From the NCBI GenBank assembly GCA_963785115.1, contig CAWATY010000009.1, forward strand, positions 62,001 to 126,000: 64,000 bases of DNA, in the 5' to 3' direction. Below the pieces are notes generated by a model that made no database searches, was not told where the DNA came from, and was given only the letters and a program-made list of their open reading frames with translations. Below are positions 19,951 through 27,982 of this stretch, piece by piece. Position 1 is the stretch's first letter; each line of letters begins with the position of its first letter. Origin of the DNA: JACCWP01 sp963785115 (GTDB lineage Bacteria > Actinomycetota > Actinomycetes > Propionibacteriales > Nocardioidaceae). Made by a program: the position numbers and the translations under genes.

Positions 19951-20376
19951 ATGACCGACTACATGCTGTCCATCACGAGCGAGCATTCCTACGAGGGGAC
20001 GGTGGCTGCCGTGCGCGAGCAGCTCGCGGAGGCAGGCTTCGGCGTGCTGACCGAGATCGACCTCAAGGCGACGCTGAAGAGCAAGCTCGACGTCGACATC
20101 GAGCCGCAGATCATCCTGGGCGCCTGCCGACCAGAGCTCGCCCACCAGGCGCTACAGGCGAAGCCGTCGATCGCCACGCTACTGCCCTGCAACGTCGTGG
20201 TCCGCTCTGTCGACCACACGACGACCGCGGTCGAGGCCTTCGACCCGGCCATCATGACGACGTTCGTGGACGAACCGAGCGAGACACTGCGTGCCGTGTC
20301 CGAGGACGCCCGGGGCCGGCTCGCCTCAGCACTGGAAGCCCTGTCGGCGCCCGACACCGCAGAAGGGAGCTATTGA
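19951..20376 (+). CDS. DUF302 domain protein
   Basis: 141 aa soluble protein with the DUF302 fold pattern: AAVREQLAEAGFGVLTEIDLKATL, ILGACRPELAHQAL and IATLLPCNVVVRS. DUF302 proteins often sit next to CstR-type regulators and rhodaneses; a role in handling sulfane sulfur is suspected but not established. ATG 19951 is preferred because it is the first Met after the palindromic operator. The stop overlaps the next ATG by one base (TGATG). Confidence 0.82.
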   Translation: MTDYMLSITSEHSYEGTVAAVREQLAEAGFGVLTEIDLKATLKSKLDVDIEPQIILGACRPELAHQALQAKPSIATLLPCNVVVRSVDHTTTAVEAFDPAIMTTFVDEPSETLRAVSEDARGRLASALEALSAPDTAEGSY

Positions 20377-20639
20377 TGGACCTCGAACCCACCGAGATCA
20401 AGGCGATCATCACCCGGATGAAGCGTGCCAACGGTCACCTGGCCAGCGTGATCCGGATGATGGAGGAGGGGTCCTCATGCGAGGACGTCCTCACCCAGCT
20501 GGCCGCGGTCAACAAGGCGCTCTCGCGTGCCGGCTACGCGATCGTCGCCACGGGCCTGCAGCACTGTCTCGAGGACGGCGACGCTCTCGAGGGCGTCGAC
20601 GTCAAGAAGATGGAGAAACTCTTCTTGGCCCTCGCATAG
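20376..20639 (+). CDS. CsoR/CstR-type transcriptional repressor
   Basis: 87 aa, all-helical DUF156 repressor. Cys residues occur in GSSCEDVLTQL and LQHCLED, matching the two conserved Cys of the family. The His that completes the Cu(I) site in CsoR falls at a Gly in ATGLQHC, so copper sensing is unlikely; a two-Cys site without it is the pattern of CstR, which senses persulfides. Context agrees: persulfide dioxygenase-rhodanese, TauE exporter and DUF302 genes share one divergent regulatory region with two C/G-run palindromes. Confidence 0.85.
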   Translation: MDLEPTEIKAIITRMKRANGHLASVIRMMEEGSSCEDVLTQLAAVNKALSRAGYAIVATGLQHCLEDGDALEGVDVKKMEKLFLALA

Positions 20640-20723
20640 GAGCGCCGTCAGCACCAGCTTCTTGGAAGGTTCGAAGCCACGAAGACCCCGGTTGTCGCCG
20701 AGGACCTCGTTCGTCGGAATCGA

Positions 20724-20767
20724 GAGTTCGAGCTCTACTCCTATATGTCGTAGTAGAGCTCGAACTC
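20724..20767. repeat. 16-bp perfect inverted repeat across the glnA stop codon
   Basis: GAGTTCGAGCTCTACT (20724-20739) and its exact reverse complement (20752-20767) flank a 12-nt loop. The right arm encodes the last residues of GlnA (EFELYY); the left arm is its inverted copy in the 3' region. The transcript hairpin would sit on the stop codon and may act as a terminator or stabiliser. Confidence 0.8.
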
Positions 20768-22165
20768 GTGCGGGTGCGGGCGCAGCCGGATCGGGTCGAT
20801 CTCCATGGTCCGCTTGAAGTCGATCCACGTGTCGATCAGGTCGGGCGTGAACACGTCGCCGGCGAGCAGGAACTCGTGGTCGGCCTCGAGCGAGTCCATG
20901 ACGGCGGGAAGAGTCGCCGGCACCGTGTCGACCTCGGCCAGCTCGTCCGGCGGCAGCTCGTACAGGTCCTTGTCGATCGGCGTGGGGGGCTCGATCTTGT
21001 TGCGCACGCCGTCGAGGCCGGCGAGCAGCATCGCCGAGAACGCCAGGTAGGGGTTGCTGCTCGGGTCGGGGCAGCGGAACTCGATCCGCTTCGCCTTCGG
21101 GTTGGCGCCGGTGATCGGGATGCGCACGCAGGCCGAACGGTTGCGCTGGCTGTAGACCAGGCTGACCGGGGCCTCGAAGCCGGGGACCAGGCGGTGGTAG
21201 GAGTTCACCGTCGGGTTGGTGAAGGCCAGCAGGCTCGGGGCGTGCTTGAGGATGCCGCCGATGTAGTAGCGCGCCGTGTCGGACAGGCCGCCGTAGCCGG
21301 TCTCGTCGTAGAACAAGGGCTCGCCCTCGTTCCAGATGCTCTGGTGGCAGTGCATGCCGGAACCGTTGTCCCCGAAGATCGGCTTCGGCATGAAGGTGGC
21401 GGTCTTGCCGTTGGCCCAGGCGACGTTCTTGACGATGTACTTGAACTTCATCAGGTTGTCGGCGCAGGTGAGCAGCGTGTCGAACCTGAAGTTGATCTCG
21501 GCCTGACCTGCCGTACCGACCTCGTGGTGGGCGCGCTCGACGACAAGACCGCTGGTCTCGAGGACCTTGACCATCTCGCTGCGCAGGTCGGCGTAGTGGT
21601 CAGTCGGCGGGACCGGGAAGTAGCCGCCCTTGTAGCGGACCTTGTAGCCGCGGTTGCCCGCGGCCTCGTCGGTGCCGGTGTTCCAGGCGCCGGCGATCGA
21701 GTCGATGTGGTAGTAGCCGGCCTGCTGCTTGGTCTCGAACCGCACCGAGTCGAAGACGTAGAACTCGGCCTCCGGCGCGAAGAACGCCGTGTCGCCGATG
21801 CCGCTGCTCTTCAGGTACGCCTCGGCCTTGCGCGCGATGTTGCGGGGGTCGCGGGAGTACGCCTCGCCGGTGAGCGGGTCGTGGATGAAGAAGTTGATGC
21901 ACAGCGTCTTGTCGACGCGGAAGGGGTCGATGTAGGCCGACGTCGGGTCGGGGAACAGCGCCATGTCCGACTCGTGGATGGCCTGGAAGCCGCGGATCGA
22001 CGACCCGTCGAACATCAGCCCGTCCTCGAAGACCTCCTCGCCGAACGACGACTTCGGGACGGTGAAGTGTTGCATCACGCCAGGCAGGTCACAGAACCGG
22101 ATGTCGATGAACTCGACGCCCTCGTCCCGGACGTACTTGAGCAGCTCGTCGGCGGTCTTGAACAT
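20741..22165 (-). CDS. glnA: Glutamine synthetase, type I (GSI-beta)
   Basis: 474 aa, full length. ATP-dependent ligation of ammonia to glutamate in the cytoplasm. Family signatures: DGSSIRGFQAIHESDM, the glutamate/ammonia site NPTVNSYHRLVPG, KPIFGDNGSGMHCHQS, and DLYELPPDE, in which the Tyr is the adenylylation target typical of the beta type. ATG 22165 follows GGAGGA. A GlnR box lies 73 nt upstream, so expression should respond to nitrogen. The single gene is followed by an inverted repeat at the stop. Confidence 0.97.
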   Translation of the reverse strand: MFKTADELLKYVRDEGVEFIDIRFCDLPGVMQHFTVPKSSFGEEVFEDGLMFDGSSIRGFQAIHESDMALFPDPTSAYIDPFRVDKTLCINFFIHDPLTGEAYSRDPRNIARKAEAYLKSSGIGDTAFFAPEAEFYVFDSVRFETKQQAGYYHIDSIAGAWNTGTDEAAGNRGYKVRYKGGYFPVPPTDHYADLRSEMVKVLETSGLVVERAHHEVGTAGQAEINFRFDTLLTCADNLMKFKYIVKNVAWANGKTATFMPKPIFGDNGSGMHCHQSIWNEGEPLFYDETGYGGLSDTARYYIGGILKHAPSLLAFTNPTVNSYHRLVPGFEAPVSLVYSQRNRSACVRIPITGANPKAKRIEFRCPDPSSNPYLAFSAMLLAGLDGVRNKIEPPTPIDKDLYELPPDELAEVDTVPATLPAVMDSLEADHEFLLAGDVFTPDLIDTWIDFKRTMEIDPIRLRPHPHEFELYYDI

Positions 22166-22237
22166 TCGTCCTCCTCGGCCGTCCCGCGGCCTCTGCGGCT
22201 GGACCCTCCGTCTGGCCGCAGACGGTAGGAGCAACCA

Positions 22238-22275
22238 GTTTCTCGGTGGTGACCCGGCTGTTTCGGTGACGTTAC
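22238..22275. promoter_or_regulatory. GlnR-binding site of glnA
   Basis: Read on the minus strand: GTAAC-n6-GAAAC-n6-GTCAC-n6-GAAAC, an exact match to the four-element GlnR box (gTnAC-n6-GaAAC repeated) known from Streptomyces. It lies between divergent glnA (start 22165) and the RDD gene (start 22310), so it could regulate either. Confidence 0.85.
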
Positions 22276-22309
22276 GGGGGTAGGTCAGCGCCCCGCTAGC
22301 CTCGTCCCG

Positions 22310-22732
22310 ATGAGCGGAGAGGTGGCGGACGACGGGTATCCCGGTCACCGGCTGGGGCTGCCCCCCGCCGGACCTGGGTCGGTCGCCCGCCTCGGCAGCC
22401 GGGTGCTCGCGCTCCTCGTGGACTGGATCGTCTGCGTGCTGGTGGTGACCCTTGTCGGCCTCGACCCCCTGTACGGGCCGCCGACCGACAGCCTGGCCGC
22501 GCTCGGCGTGCTGCTCGTGGAGCAGACCCTGCTGGTGGGCCTGCTCGGCACCGCGATCGGCCACCGCGCGTGCCGGATCGTGGTGGTCCGCGTCGATCGT
22601 GCGCCGATCGGGCTGGCCCGCGGGTTCGCCCGTGCCCTGCTGCTCTGCCTGGCGGTGCCGCCCCTGGTCATGGACCGGGACGCCCGCGGTCTGCATGACC
22701 TCGCCGCGGGGACCGTCGTCGTCCGCCGCTGA
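22310..22732 (+). CDS. RDD family membrane protein
   Basis: 140 aa with the RDD pattern: ARLGSRVLALLVDW at the first helix, a central GTAIGHRACRIVVV, and ARGLHDLAAGTVVVRR at the end. Three transmembrane helices. Function unknown; some RDD proteins affect ion or osmotic balance. TAGCCT (22297-22302) lies 7 nt before the ATG and there is no Shine-Dalgarno, so a leaderless mRNA is likely. It is divergent from glnA across the GlnR box. Confidence 0.88.
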   Translation: MSGEVADDGYPGHRLGLPPAGPGSVARLGSRVLALLVDWIVCVLVVTLVGLDPLYGPPTDSLAALGVLLVEQTLLVGLLGTAIGHRACRIVVVRVDRAPIGLARGFARALLLCLAVPPLVMDRDARGLHDLAAGTVVVRR

Positions 22733-22736
22733 CGGG

Positions 22737-23468
22737 TCAGCGGTGCTCCGGGTTTTCGGCGAGCCCGAAGTGCTCGCCGTTGTCCCAGGCAGTCCGCTGG
22801 TTGCCGTACGCCGGGATGCCCCCGGCGTCGCGCAGGATGCGCGCCAGATGCATGAGGTTGTAGGTCATGAACGTCGTGTTCCGGTTGGTGAAGTCGTTCT
22901 CCGGACCGCCCGATCCCTCGTCCAGGTACGACGCGCCGGGCCCTACCTCGCCGATCCAGCCCGCGTCGGCCTGCGGCGGGATGACGCAGCCGAGGTGCTG
23001 GAGGCTGTACAGCAGGTTCATCGCGCAGTGCTTGACGCCGTCCTCGTTGCCGGTGATCAGCACGCCGCCGACCTTGCCGTAGTAGGCGTACTGACCGGCG
23101 TCGTTGAGGTCCGAGCTGTTGCCGTACAGCCGCTCGACCACCCGCTTGGTCACGCTGGAGTTGTCGCCGAGCCAGATCGGGCCGGCCAGCACCAGGATGT
23201 CGGCGGCCTGCACGCGGGCGTAGAGCTGCGGCCACTCGTCGGAGGCGGCTCCGTGCTCGGTCATGTCCGGGTAGACCCCGGTGGCGATGTCGTGGTCGGC
23301 GGCCCGGATCACCTCGACCTCGACGCCGTGCCGACGCATCAGGCCGGCGCTCAGGTCGACCAGGCCCTGCGTGTGGGACAGCTGCGGCGAGGGCTTGAGG
23401 GTGCAGTTGAAGAAGAGGGCACGCAACCCGCTGAAGTCGTGGTCGCCGGCGGTGGCGGGAGTGGTCAT
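22737..23468 (-). CDS. Flavodoxin-fold NAD(P)H-dependent FMN reductase-like protein
   Basis: 243 aa from ATG 23468. The fold is shown by LRALFFNCTLKPSPQLSHTQ (phosphate loop), ADILVLAGPIWLGDNSSVTK and YGKVGGVLITGNEDGVKHC, as in WrbA/NADPH-dependent FMN reductases. It probably binds FMN and reduces quinones or flavin. Its frame is open upstream into the scramblase-like gene only because that gene lost a base near its end; the two are separate genes. Its C-terminal codons end 4 nt from the convergent RDD gene. Confidence 0.82.
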   Translation of the reverse strand: MTTPATAGDHDFSGLRALFFNCTLKPSPQLSHTQGLVDLSAGLMRRHGVEVEVIRAADHDIATGVYPDMTEHGAASDEWPQLYARVQAADILVLAGPIWLGDNSSVTKRVVERLYGNSSDLNDAGQYAYYGKVGGVLITGNEDGVKHCAMNLLYSLQHLGCVIPPQADAGWIGEVGPGASYLDEGSGGPENDFTNRNTTFMTYNLMHLARILRDAGGIPAYGNQRTAWDNGEHFGLAENPEHR

Positions 23469-23517
23469 CGTGGATCCTTCTGCTCCGAAGGCGGACGGCG
23501 GATCGACGGTCCTGGCC

Positions 23518-24119
23518 TCAGCGCAGGCCGCGGGTTCTTGCTTCAGCGAGATGTCGATGCCCAGGGCCGACGCCACCACCAGCGACCGCAGCGGCTCGGC
23601 CAGCGGACGGTGGACCTGCAGCACAGTGGTCGCGGTGGTGAACAGCGTCGTGGCCAGGCCGGCCCAGGTCGTGGCGATCCGCGCCACCTCGTCGCCTCGT
23701 GCGTCGTCGACCCGGAACCCCCACGCCCGACCGTCGTCGGCGGTGATCATCCCCTGCGGCCGCCCGCCGCTGTGCATGGCGAAGCGGATCGCGCCGAAGA
23801 GGTTCTGCTGGACGAGCTCGCCCACTGGCGCACCCGCCCCGTCCCGAACGACGACCCGCGACTTCATGAACCTGCCCGGCCGGGTGAGCTCGAGCAGCAC
23901 CGTGCCGGACATGTCCACCACCTGCAGGGTGTGGCTGACGTAGGGGTGGAGGCCGCCCACGACGCGCAACACCTTCTTCGCCGCGCTCTCGGCCTGGCGG
24001 ACCGCCCCCAGCCGGGTGCCGTGCTGATCATGCACGGCGAACTCCTGGGTGAGCTCGACCAGCTTCGCCTTCTGCTCGATGACGAGCACCGACTCGGTGA
24101 GCAGGCGGCTGTCGGTCAC
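23518..24119 (-). CDS. LURP-one/scramblase-related protein without DUF2510 (3' frameshift)
   Basis: About 200 residues, aligned along its length with its upstream neighbour: LLTESVLVIEQKAKLVELTQ, TLQVVDMSGTVLLEL, RSLVVASALGIDISLKQE. This is the Scramblase/LURP-one beta-barrel fold, thought to bind membranes or lipids. Near the end the GGG run 23532-23534 appears one base short; restoring it gives the ending RGLR and stop at 23518, like RGLS in the paralogue. GTG 24119, 22 nt after the paralogue's stop, is the likely start. It lacks the N-terminal DUF2510 of its neighbour. Confidence 0.68.
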
Positions 24120-24141
24120 GTACCAGGTGTACAGCCAGGCG

Positions 24142-24969
24142 TCAGCTGAGGCCGCGGGAGTCCTGCTTGAGTGCGGTGTCGACCCCCAGCGCCGAGGCCA
24201 CCACCAGCGAGCGCAGCGGCTCCGGCAACGGACGGTGGATGTGCACCACGTAGTTGTCCGCCGTGGTGAACATCGTCTTGGCGAACCCCTCCCAGGTCTT
24301 GGTGATGCGCGCGACCTCCTGGCCCTGGGCGTCGTCGATGCGGAAGTTCCAGGCCCGCCAGTTCTCGGCGTTGACGGAGCCGACGGTGGCCCCACCCGAC
24401 TCCAGCGCGAAGCGGATCTTGCCGATGGCGTTCTGCTGCACGATCTCTCCCACCGGCTGCCCGCGGCCGTCCTGGACGACGACCCGTGACTTCAGCAGCT
24501 TGGCCGGCCGAGTCAGGGCGAGGACGACTGCGCCGGACATGTCCACGACCTGCAGGCTGTGGCTCATGAACTGGTCGAGGTCGGTGAGGAAGCGCATCGC
24601 CTTCTTCGCGGCGCTCTGGCCGACCTGCCGTACCGCACCGACCTGCGTCCCGTTCTGGTCGTAGACGGCGAACTCCTGGTTGACCTCGATCAGCTTGGCC
24701 TTCTGGTTCACCACCAGCACCGGCTCGGTCAGCAGATGGCCCCCGCCCGTGGCGGCGGCCTGCACACCGGCCCGCTGCACGTCGCGCTGCACCTTCTCCG
24801 TGGCCCGGTCGACGGTCGGTACGTGGCTCGGTGCGCCGCTCAGCGGCGAGATGGCGCTGCGGCCGTACGAGGAGACGTGGTCGGTCCACTGCGTTCCGTC
24901 GTACCACCGGTGCTGGTGCTGGCCGGCGGGATCCGGGTACCACCCAGGCGCACTGCTGGTGTCCGTCAT
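24142..24969 (-). CDS. DUF2510 plus LURP-one/scramblase-related protein
   Basis: 275 aa. An N-terminal DUF2510 (APGWYPDPAGQHQHRWYDG) is a short Trp-rich module common at the start of actinobacterial membrane-associated proteins. A linker and a scramblase-like domain follow (LLTEPVLVVNQKAKLIEVNQ, VVDMSGAVVLAL, RSLVVASALGVDTALKQD). ATG 24969 has TAGCGT 7 nt upstream and no Shine-Dalgarno, so it is probably leaderless. Tandem duplication with the next gene is clear. Confidence 0.82.
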   Translation of the reverse strand: MTDTSSAPGWYPDPAGQHQHRWYDGTQWTDHVSSYGRSAISPLSGAPSHVPTVDRATEKVQRDVQRAGVQAAATGGGHLLTEPVLVVNQKAKLIEVNQEFAVYDQNGTQVGAVRQVGQSAAKKAMRFLTDLDQFMSHSLQVVDMSGAVVLALTRPAKLLKSRVVVQDGRGQPVGEIVQQNAIGKIRFALESGGATVGSVNAENWRAWNFRIDDAQGQEVARITKTWEGFAKTMFTTADNYVVHIHRPLPEPLRSLVVASALGVDTALKQDSRGLS

Positions 24970-25010
24970 GACGCGGACGCTAGCCCGCGGTGGCCGTCAC
25001 CGTGACCGGT

Positions 25011-25709
25011 TCAGCGACCCTGCATCATCCGGCGCATGCCCTTGGCGCTGGTGGGGACGGGCCCGCGGGGGATCGGGGCCTGTGGCCGCATGGCGTCGAG
25101 GGCCCGAAGCCGGCTGAGCAGGTCGGTCATCTCGCCGGGGCTGATGTTCTTGGGGAGCTTCTGCACGTGCTTGACGAGGCGTGGCACGGGCACCGCTCCT
25201 GCGTCGTCGCCCGCGACGATCTCGGTGATCGGGATGCCGTCGGCCAGCCGGGCGTGCTTCTTGCGCTCGACCGTGAGCAGGTTGCGCACCCGGTGGGGCT
25301 CGCCCTCGCCGACCAGCACGATGCCCGGCCGGCCCACGACCCGGTGCACGACGTCCTGGTTCTTGGTGAACGAGATGGCGGGCTTGACCTCCCAGCCGCG
25401 GCGCAGCATCTGCAGGGCGGCTGCGGCGGCTCCCGGCTGGCCCTCGACCTGGGCGTACGCGGCCTTCTCGACCCGCCGGCCGAACACGATCATCGTCACC
25501 ATCAGGCCGGTCATCACGCCGAGCGGGACCCCGATCCACCACGACAGCCAGACGCCGGCGACGAACGTGACGAACGCCCCGCTGAGGAGGAAGACGCCGA
25601 GCAGGATCAGCCCGATCCGGGGCTGGTGGTCCTTGGTGACGCGGTACGCCTGCCGGATCTGCCGGAGCCTGCCCTTGGGCGGCTCGGGGGTGGTGGAGGT
25701 GCTGGCCAT
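25011..25709 (-). CDS. DUF4191 membrane protein
   Basis: 232 aa, start ATG 25709 with TAGCCT 7 nt upstream (leaderless). Two transmembrane helices (IGLILLGVFLLSGAFVTFVA and WWIGVPLGVMTGLMVTMIVF), then a cytoplasmic domain with GWEVKPAISFTKNQDVVHRV, GRPGIVLVGEG and VRNLLTVERKKHARL. This is the actinobacterial DUF4191 family, usually next to lipA as here. Function unknown. Confidence 0.9.
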   Translation of the reverse strand: MASTSTTPEPPKGRLRQIRQAYRVTKDHQPRIGLILLGVFLLSGAFVTFVAGVWLSWWIGVPLGVMTGLMVTMIVFGRRVEKAAYAQVEGQPGAAAAALQMLRRGWEVKPAISFTKNQDVVHRVVGRPGIVLVGEGEPHRVRNLLTVERKKHARLADGIPITEIVAGDDAGAVPVPRLVKHVQKLPKNISPGEMTDLLSRLRALDAMRPQAPIPRGPVPTSAKGMRRMMQGR

Positions 25710-25719
25710 GAGGCGAAGG

Positions 25720-26655
25720 CTACGCGTCGGCCCCGACCCGTGCGTCCAGCGCCTGCGCGTAGAGCCGACCGGCACGGTAGGACGAGCGGACCAGCGGCCC
25801 GGACATGACGCCCGCGAAACCGATCGCCATGGCCTCGTCACGCAGCTCGACGAACTCCTCCGGCTTCACCCACCGCTCCACCGGGTGGTGCCGGGCGCTG
25901 GGCCGCAGGTACTGGGTGATGGTCAGCAGGTCGGTGCCCGCCGCGTGCAGGTCGCGCATCGTCGCGCTCACCTCGGAGCGCTCCTCGCCCATGCCGAGGA
26001 TCAGGTTCGACTTGGTGACGAGCCCCTGGTCGCGGGCTCGGGTGAGCACCCCGAGACTGCGCTCGTAGCGGAAGCCCGGGCGGATCCGGCGGAAGATGCG
26101 CGGCACCGTCTCGATGTTGTGCGCGAAGACCTCGGGCCGGGAGTCGAAGACCTGCTGCAGCAGCTCGGGGACGGCGTTGAAGTCCGGCGCCAGCAGCTCG
26201 ACCCCGGTCCCCGGGTTGAGCGCGTGGATCTGCCGGACCGTCTCGGCGTAGAGCCAGGCGCCGCCGTCCGCCAGGTCGTCGCGGGCGACGCCGGTCACCG
26301 TCGCGTACCGCAGCTCCATCGTGCGGACGCTCTCGGCGACCCGGCGCGGCTCGTCGGTGTCGAGGTCCTCGGGCTTGCCGGTGTCGATCTGGCAGAAGTC
26401 GCAGCGGCGGGTGCACTGGTCGCCACCGATGAGGAACGTTGCCTCGCGGTCTTCCCAGCACTCGAAGATGTTGGGGCAGCCGGCCGACTGACACACCGTG
26501 TGCAGGCCCTCGCCCTTCACCAGCGCGAGCAGCTCGGTGTACTCCGGACCCATCCGCGCCCGGGTCTTGATCCACTCCGGTTTGCGCTCGATCGGCGTCT
26601 CGGCGTTGCGTACCTCGAGGCGCAGCAGGCGGCGGCCCTCCGGTGCGATCGTCAC
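25720..26655 (-). CDS. lipA: Lipoyl synthase
   Basis: 311 aa radical-SAM enzyme that inserts two sulfurs into protein-bound octanoyl groups. The auxiliary cluster motif CQSAGCPNIFEC and the radical-SAM motif CTRRCDFC are both complete, and the chain ends with the family's RSSYRAG motif. GTG 26655 is preferred: TACGCT lies 6 nt upstream, a leaderless promoter. Its substrates are the lipoyl domains of sucB-type proteins, encoded at 33989. lipB lies 5 kb away, separated by a two-component system and an ABC exporter. Confidence 0.96.
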   Translation of the reverse strand: MTIAPEGRRLLRLEVRNAETPIERKPEWIKTRARMGPEYTELLALVKGEGLHTVCQSAGCPNIFECWEDREATFLIGGDQCTRRCDFCQIDTGKPEDLDTDEPRRVAESVRTMELRYATVTGVARDDLADGGAWLYAETVRQIHALNPGTGVELLAPDFNAVPELLQQVFDSRPEVFAHNIETVPRIFRRIRPGFRYERSLGVLTRARDQGLVTKSNLILGMGEERSEVSATMRDLHAAGTDLLTITQYLRPSARHHPVERWVKPEEFVELRDEAMAIGFAGVMSGPLVRSSYRAGRLYAQALDARVGADA

Positions 26656-26661
26656 TGCGCC

Positions 26662-26679
26662 AGCGTACGCGCCTACCCT
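26662..26679. promoter_or_regulatory. Back-to-back leaderless -10 elements of lipA and the sensor kinase
   Basis: TACGCT on the minus strand (26662-26667) is 6 nt from the lipA GTG; TACCCT on the plus strand (26674-26679) is 7 nt from the kinase ATG. Only 31 nt separate the start codons, so the two promoters overlap and neither mRNA should have a 5' leader. Confidence 0.6.
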
Positions 26680-26686
26680 GCGGGGG

Positions 26687-27982
26687 ATGATCTCGACGTC
26701 CCCTCGCCGGCCTCGTCCGGACGCCGCCGGGTTGCGTCGCGACGTCGTCCTCGGCGGACTGCTCGCGGTGCTGTCCGTGCCAGCCGTCGAGCTGACCCGC
26801 AGCGCCCAGCCCGGGATGGACATGGGCTGGCAGGGAGTCGAGGGCTATCTGTGGGGAGTGGCCCTGGCGTTGCCGCTGTGCGTGCGCCGGCGCTACCCGG
26901 TGGCGGTGATGGTCGCGTGCGCCCTCGTGTTCTACGTGTCGGGTGAGCGGATGCCCTCCGTGGCCCTGAGCTACGCGATCCAGATCGGCCTGTTCGTCAG
27001 CATCTGGACGGCCTGGGCCTGGGCCCCCGACCGGCGGCGGCTGCTGGTGTGGACCGGGATCGTCTTCACCGGCATGTTCGTCTGGGTCGGGTTCCTGGTG
27101 AGCGACTTCGACGCGCCCGTGCCACCGGACCACGACGGCGTCCTGACGCCCGCGGTCGCCGCGGCGGTGCTCAGCTTCGTCCTCAACGCGCTGTACTTCT
27201 TCGGCGCCGCCTGGTGGGGGAACGCGTCGTGGCGTGGCGCCCTGCAGCGGGTCCAGCTCCGGGAGCAGGCCGAGCGACTGGAGGCGTCGCAGCAGGAGAA
27301 CGCCCGCCGGGCGGTGGCCGACGAGCGGCTGCGCATCGCCCGTGACCTGCACGACGTCGTCGCCCACCACGTCAGTGGCATCGGCCTGCACGCGGCGGGC
27401 GCCCGCCGGATGTGGGACCGCGACCCGGCCGCCGCGCAGGAGGCGCTGCAGGTCATCCAGGACTCCAGCGGTCAGGCGGTGGGCGAGATGCAGCAGCTGG
27501 TCGGCCTGTTGCGTACCGACGACGTGAGCGAGCAGACCGACGCCGAACGCGGTCCGCGGCCGGGACTGGACACGCTGGACGAGCTCGTCGACCAGGTCCG
27601 GGCGTCGGGCCTGGCGGTGCGGCTGCGCCGCTCCGGCGAGCCGTTCCCGGTGGCGCCGACCGTCGGCCACTCCCTGTACCGGACCGTTCAGGAGGCGCTG
27701 GCCAACGCCCGGCGGCACTCGACCGCGCGGTCGGCCGACGTGACACTGCGGTGGATCTCCGGAGACGGCACTGCCGACGGCACCGCCCGGCGCAGCGTCG
27801 AGGTGGAGGTGATCGACGACGGCCGGCCTGTGAGCGGCGCGGACGATGGCGCGGGCGGCGGCTGGGGACTGGCCGGCATCCGGGAGCGGGCGACCATGCA
27901 CGGCGGGGTCGCCGAGATCGGGCCGCGCCCGCAGGGCGGCTTCCGGGTACGGGTGCGGGTGCCCCAGCCGGGGCCGGCGTGA
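26687..27982 (+). CDS. NarL-type sensor histidine kinase
   Basis: 431 aa. Five or so N-terminal membrane helices form the sensor (residues 20-175), then a coiled linker, the HisKA_3 dimerisation motif RIARDLHDVVAHHVSGIG with the phospho-accepting His, and an ATPase domain (QEALANARRHS, GWGLAGIRERATMHGG). It phosphorylates the response regulator encoded next, with which it overlaps by 4 nt. An ABC exporter follows, a common target of such systems in actinobacteria; the signal is unknown. Confidence 0.93.
   Translation: MISTSPRRPRPDAAGLRRDVVLGGLLAVLSVPAVELTRSAQPGMDMGWQGVEGYLWGVALALPLCVRRRYPVAVMVACALVFYVSGERMPSVALSYAIQIGLFVSIWTAWAWAPDRRRLLVWTGIVFTGMFVWVGFLVSDFDAPVPPDHDGVLTPAVAAAVLSFVLNALYFFGAAWWGNASWRGALQRVQLREQAERLEASQQENARRAVADERLRIARDLHDVVAHHVSGIGLHAAGARRMWDRDPAAAQEALQVIQDSSGQAVGEMQQLVGLLRTDDVSEQTDAERGPRPGLDTLDELVDQVRASGLAVRLRRSGEPFPVAPTVGHSLYRTVQEALANARRHSTARSADVTLRWISGDGTADGTARRSVEVEVIDDGRPVSGADDGAGGGWGLAGIRERATMHGGVAEIGPRPQGGFRVRVRVPQPGPA

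Noticed and set aside
20376..20639. Copper-responsive CsoR
   Set aside because: The third metal ligand (His) is absent and neighbours handle persulfide rather than copper.
22737..24395. One 552-codon fusion of scramblase-like and flavodoxin-like domains
   Set aside because: The upper part is antisense-like noise, and a single missing base at 23532-23534 explains the read-through; the paralogue ends in the same place with its own stop.
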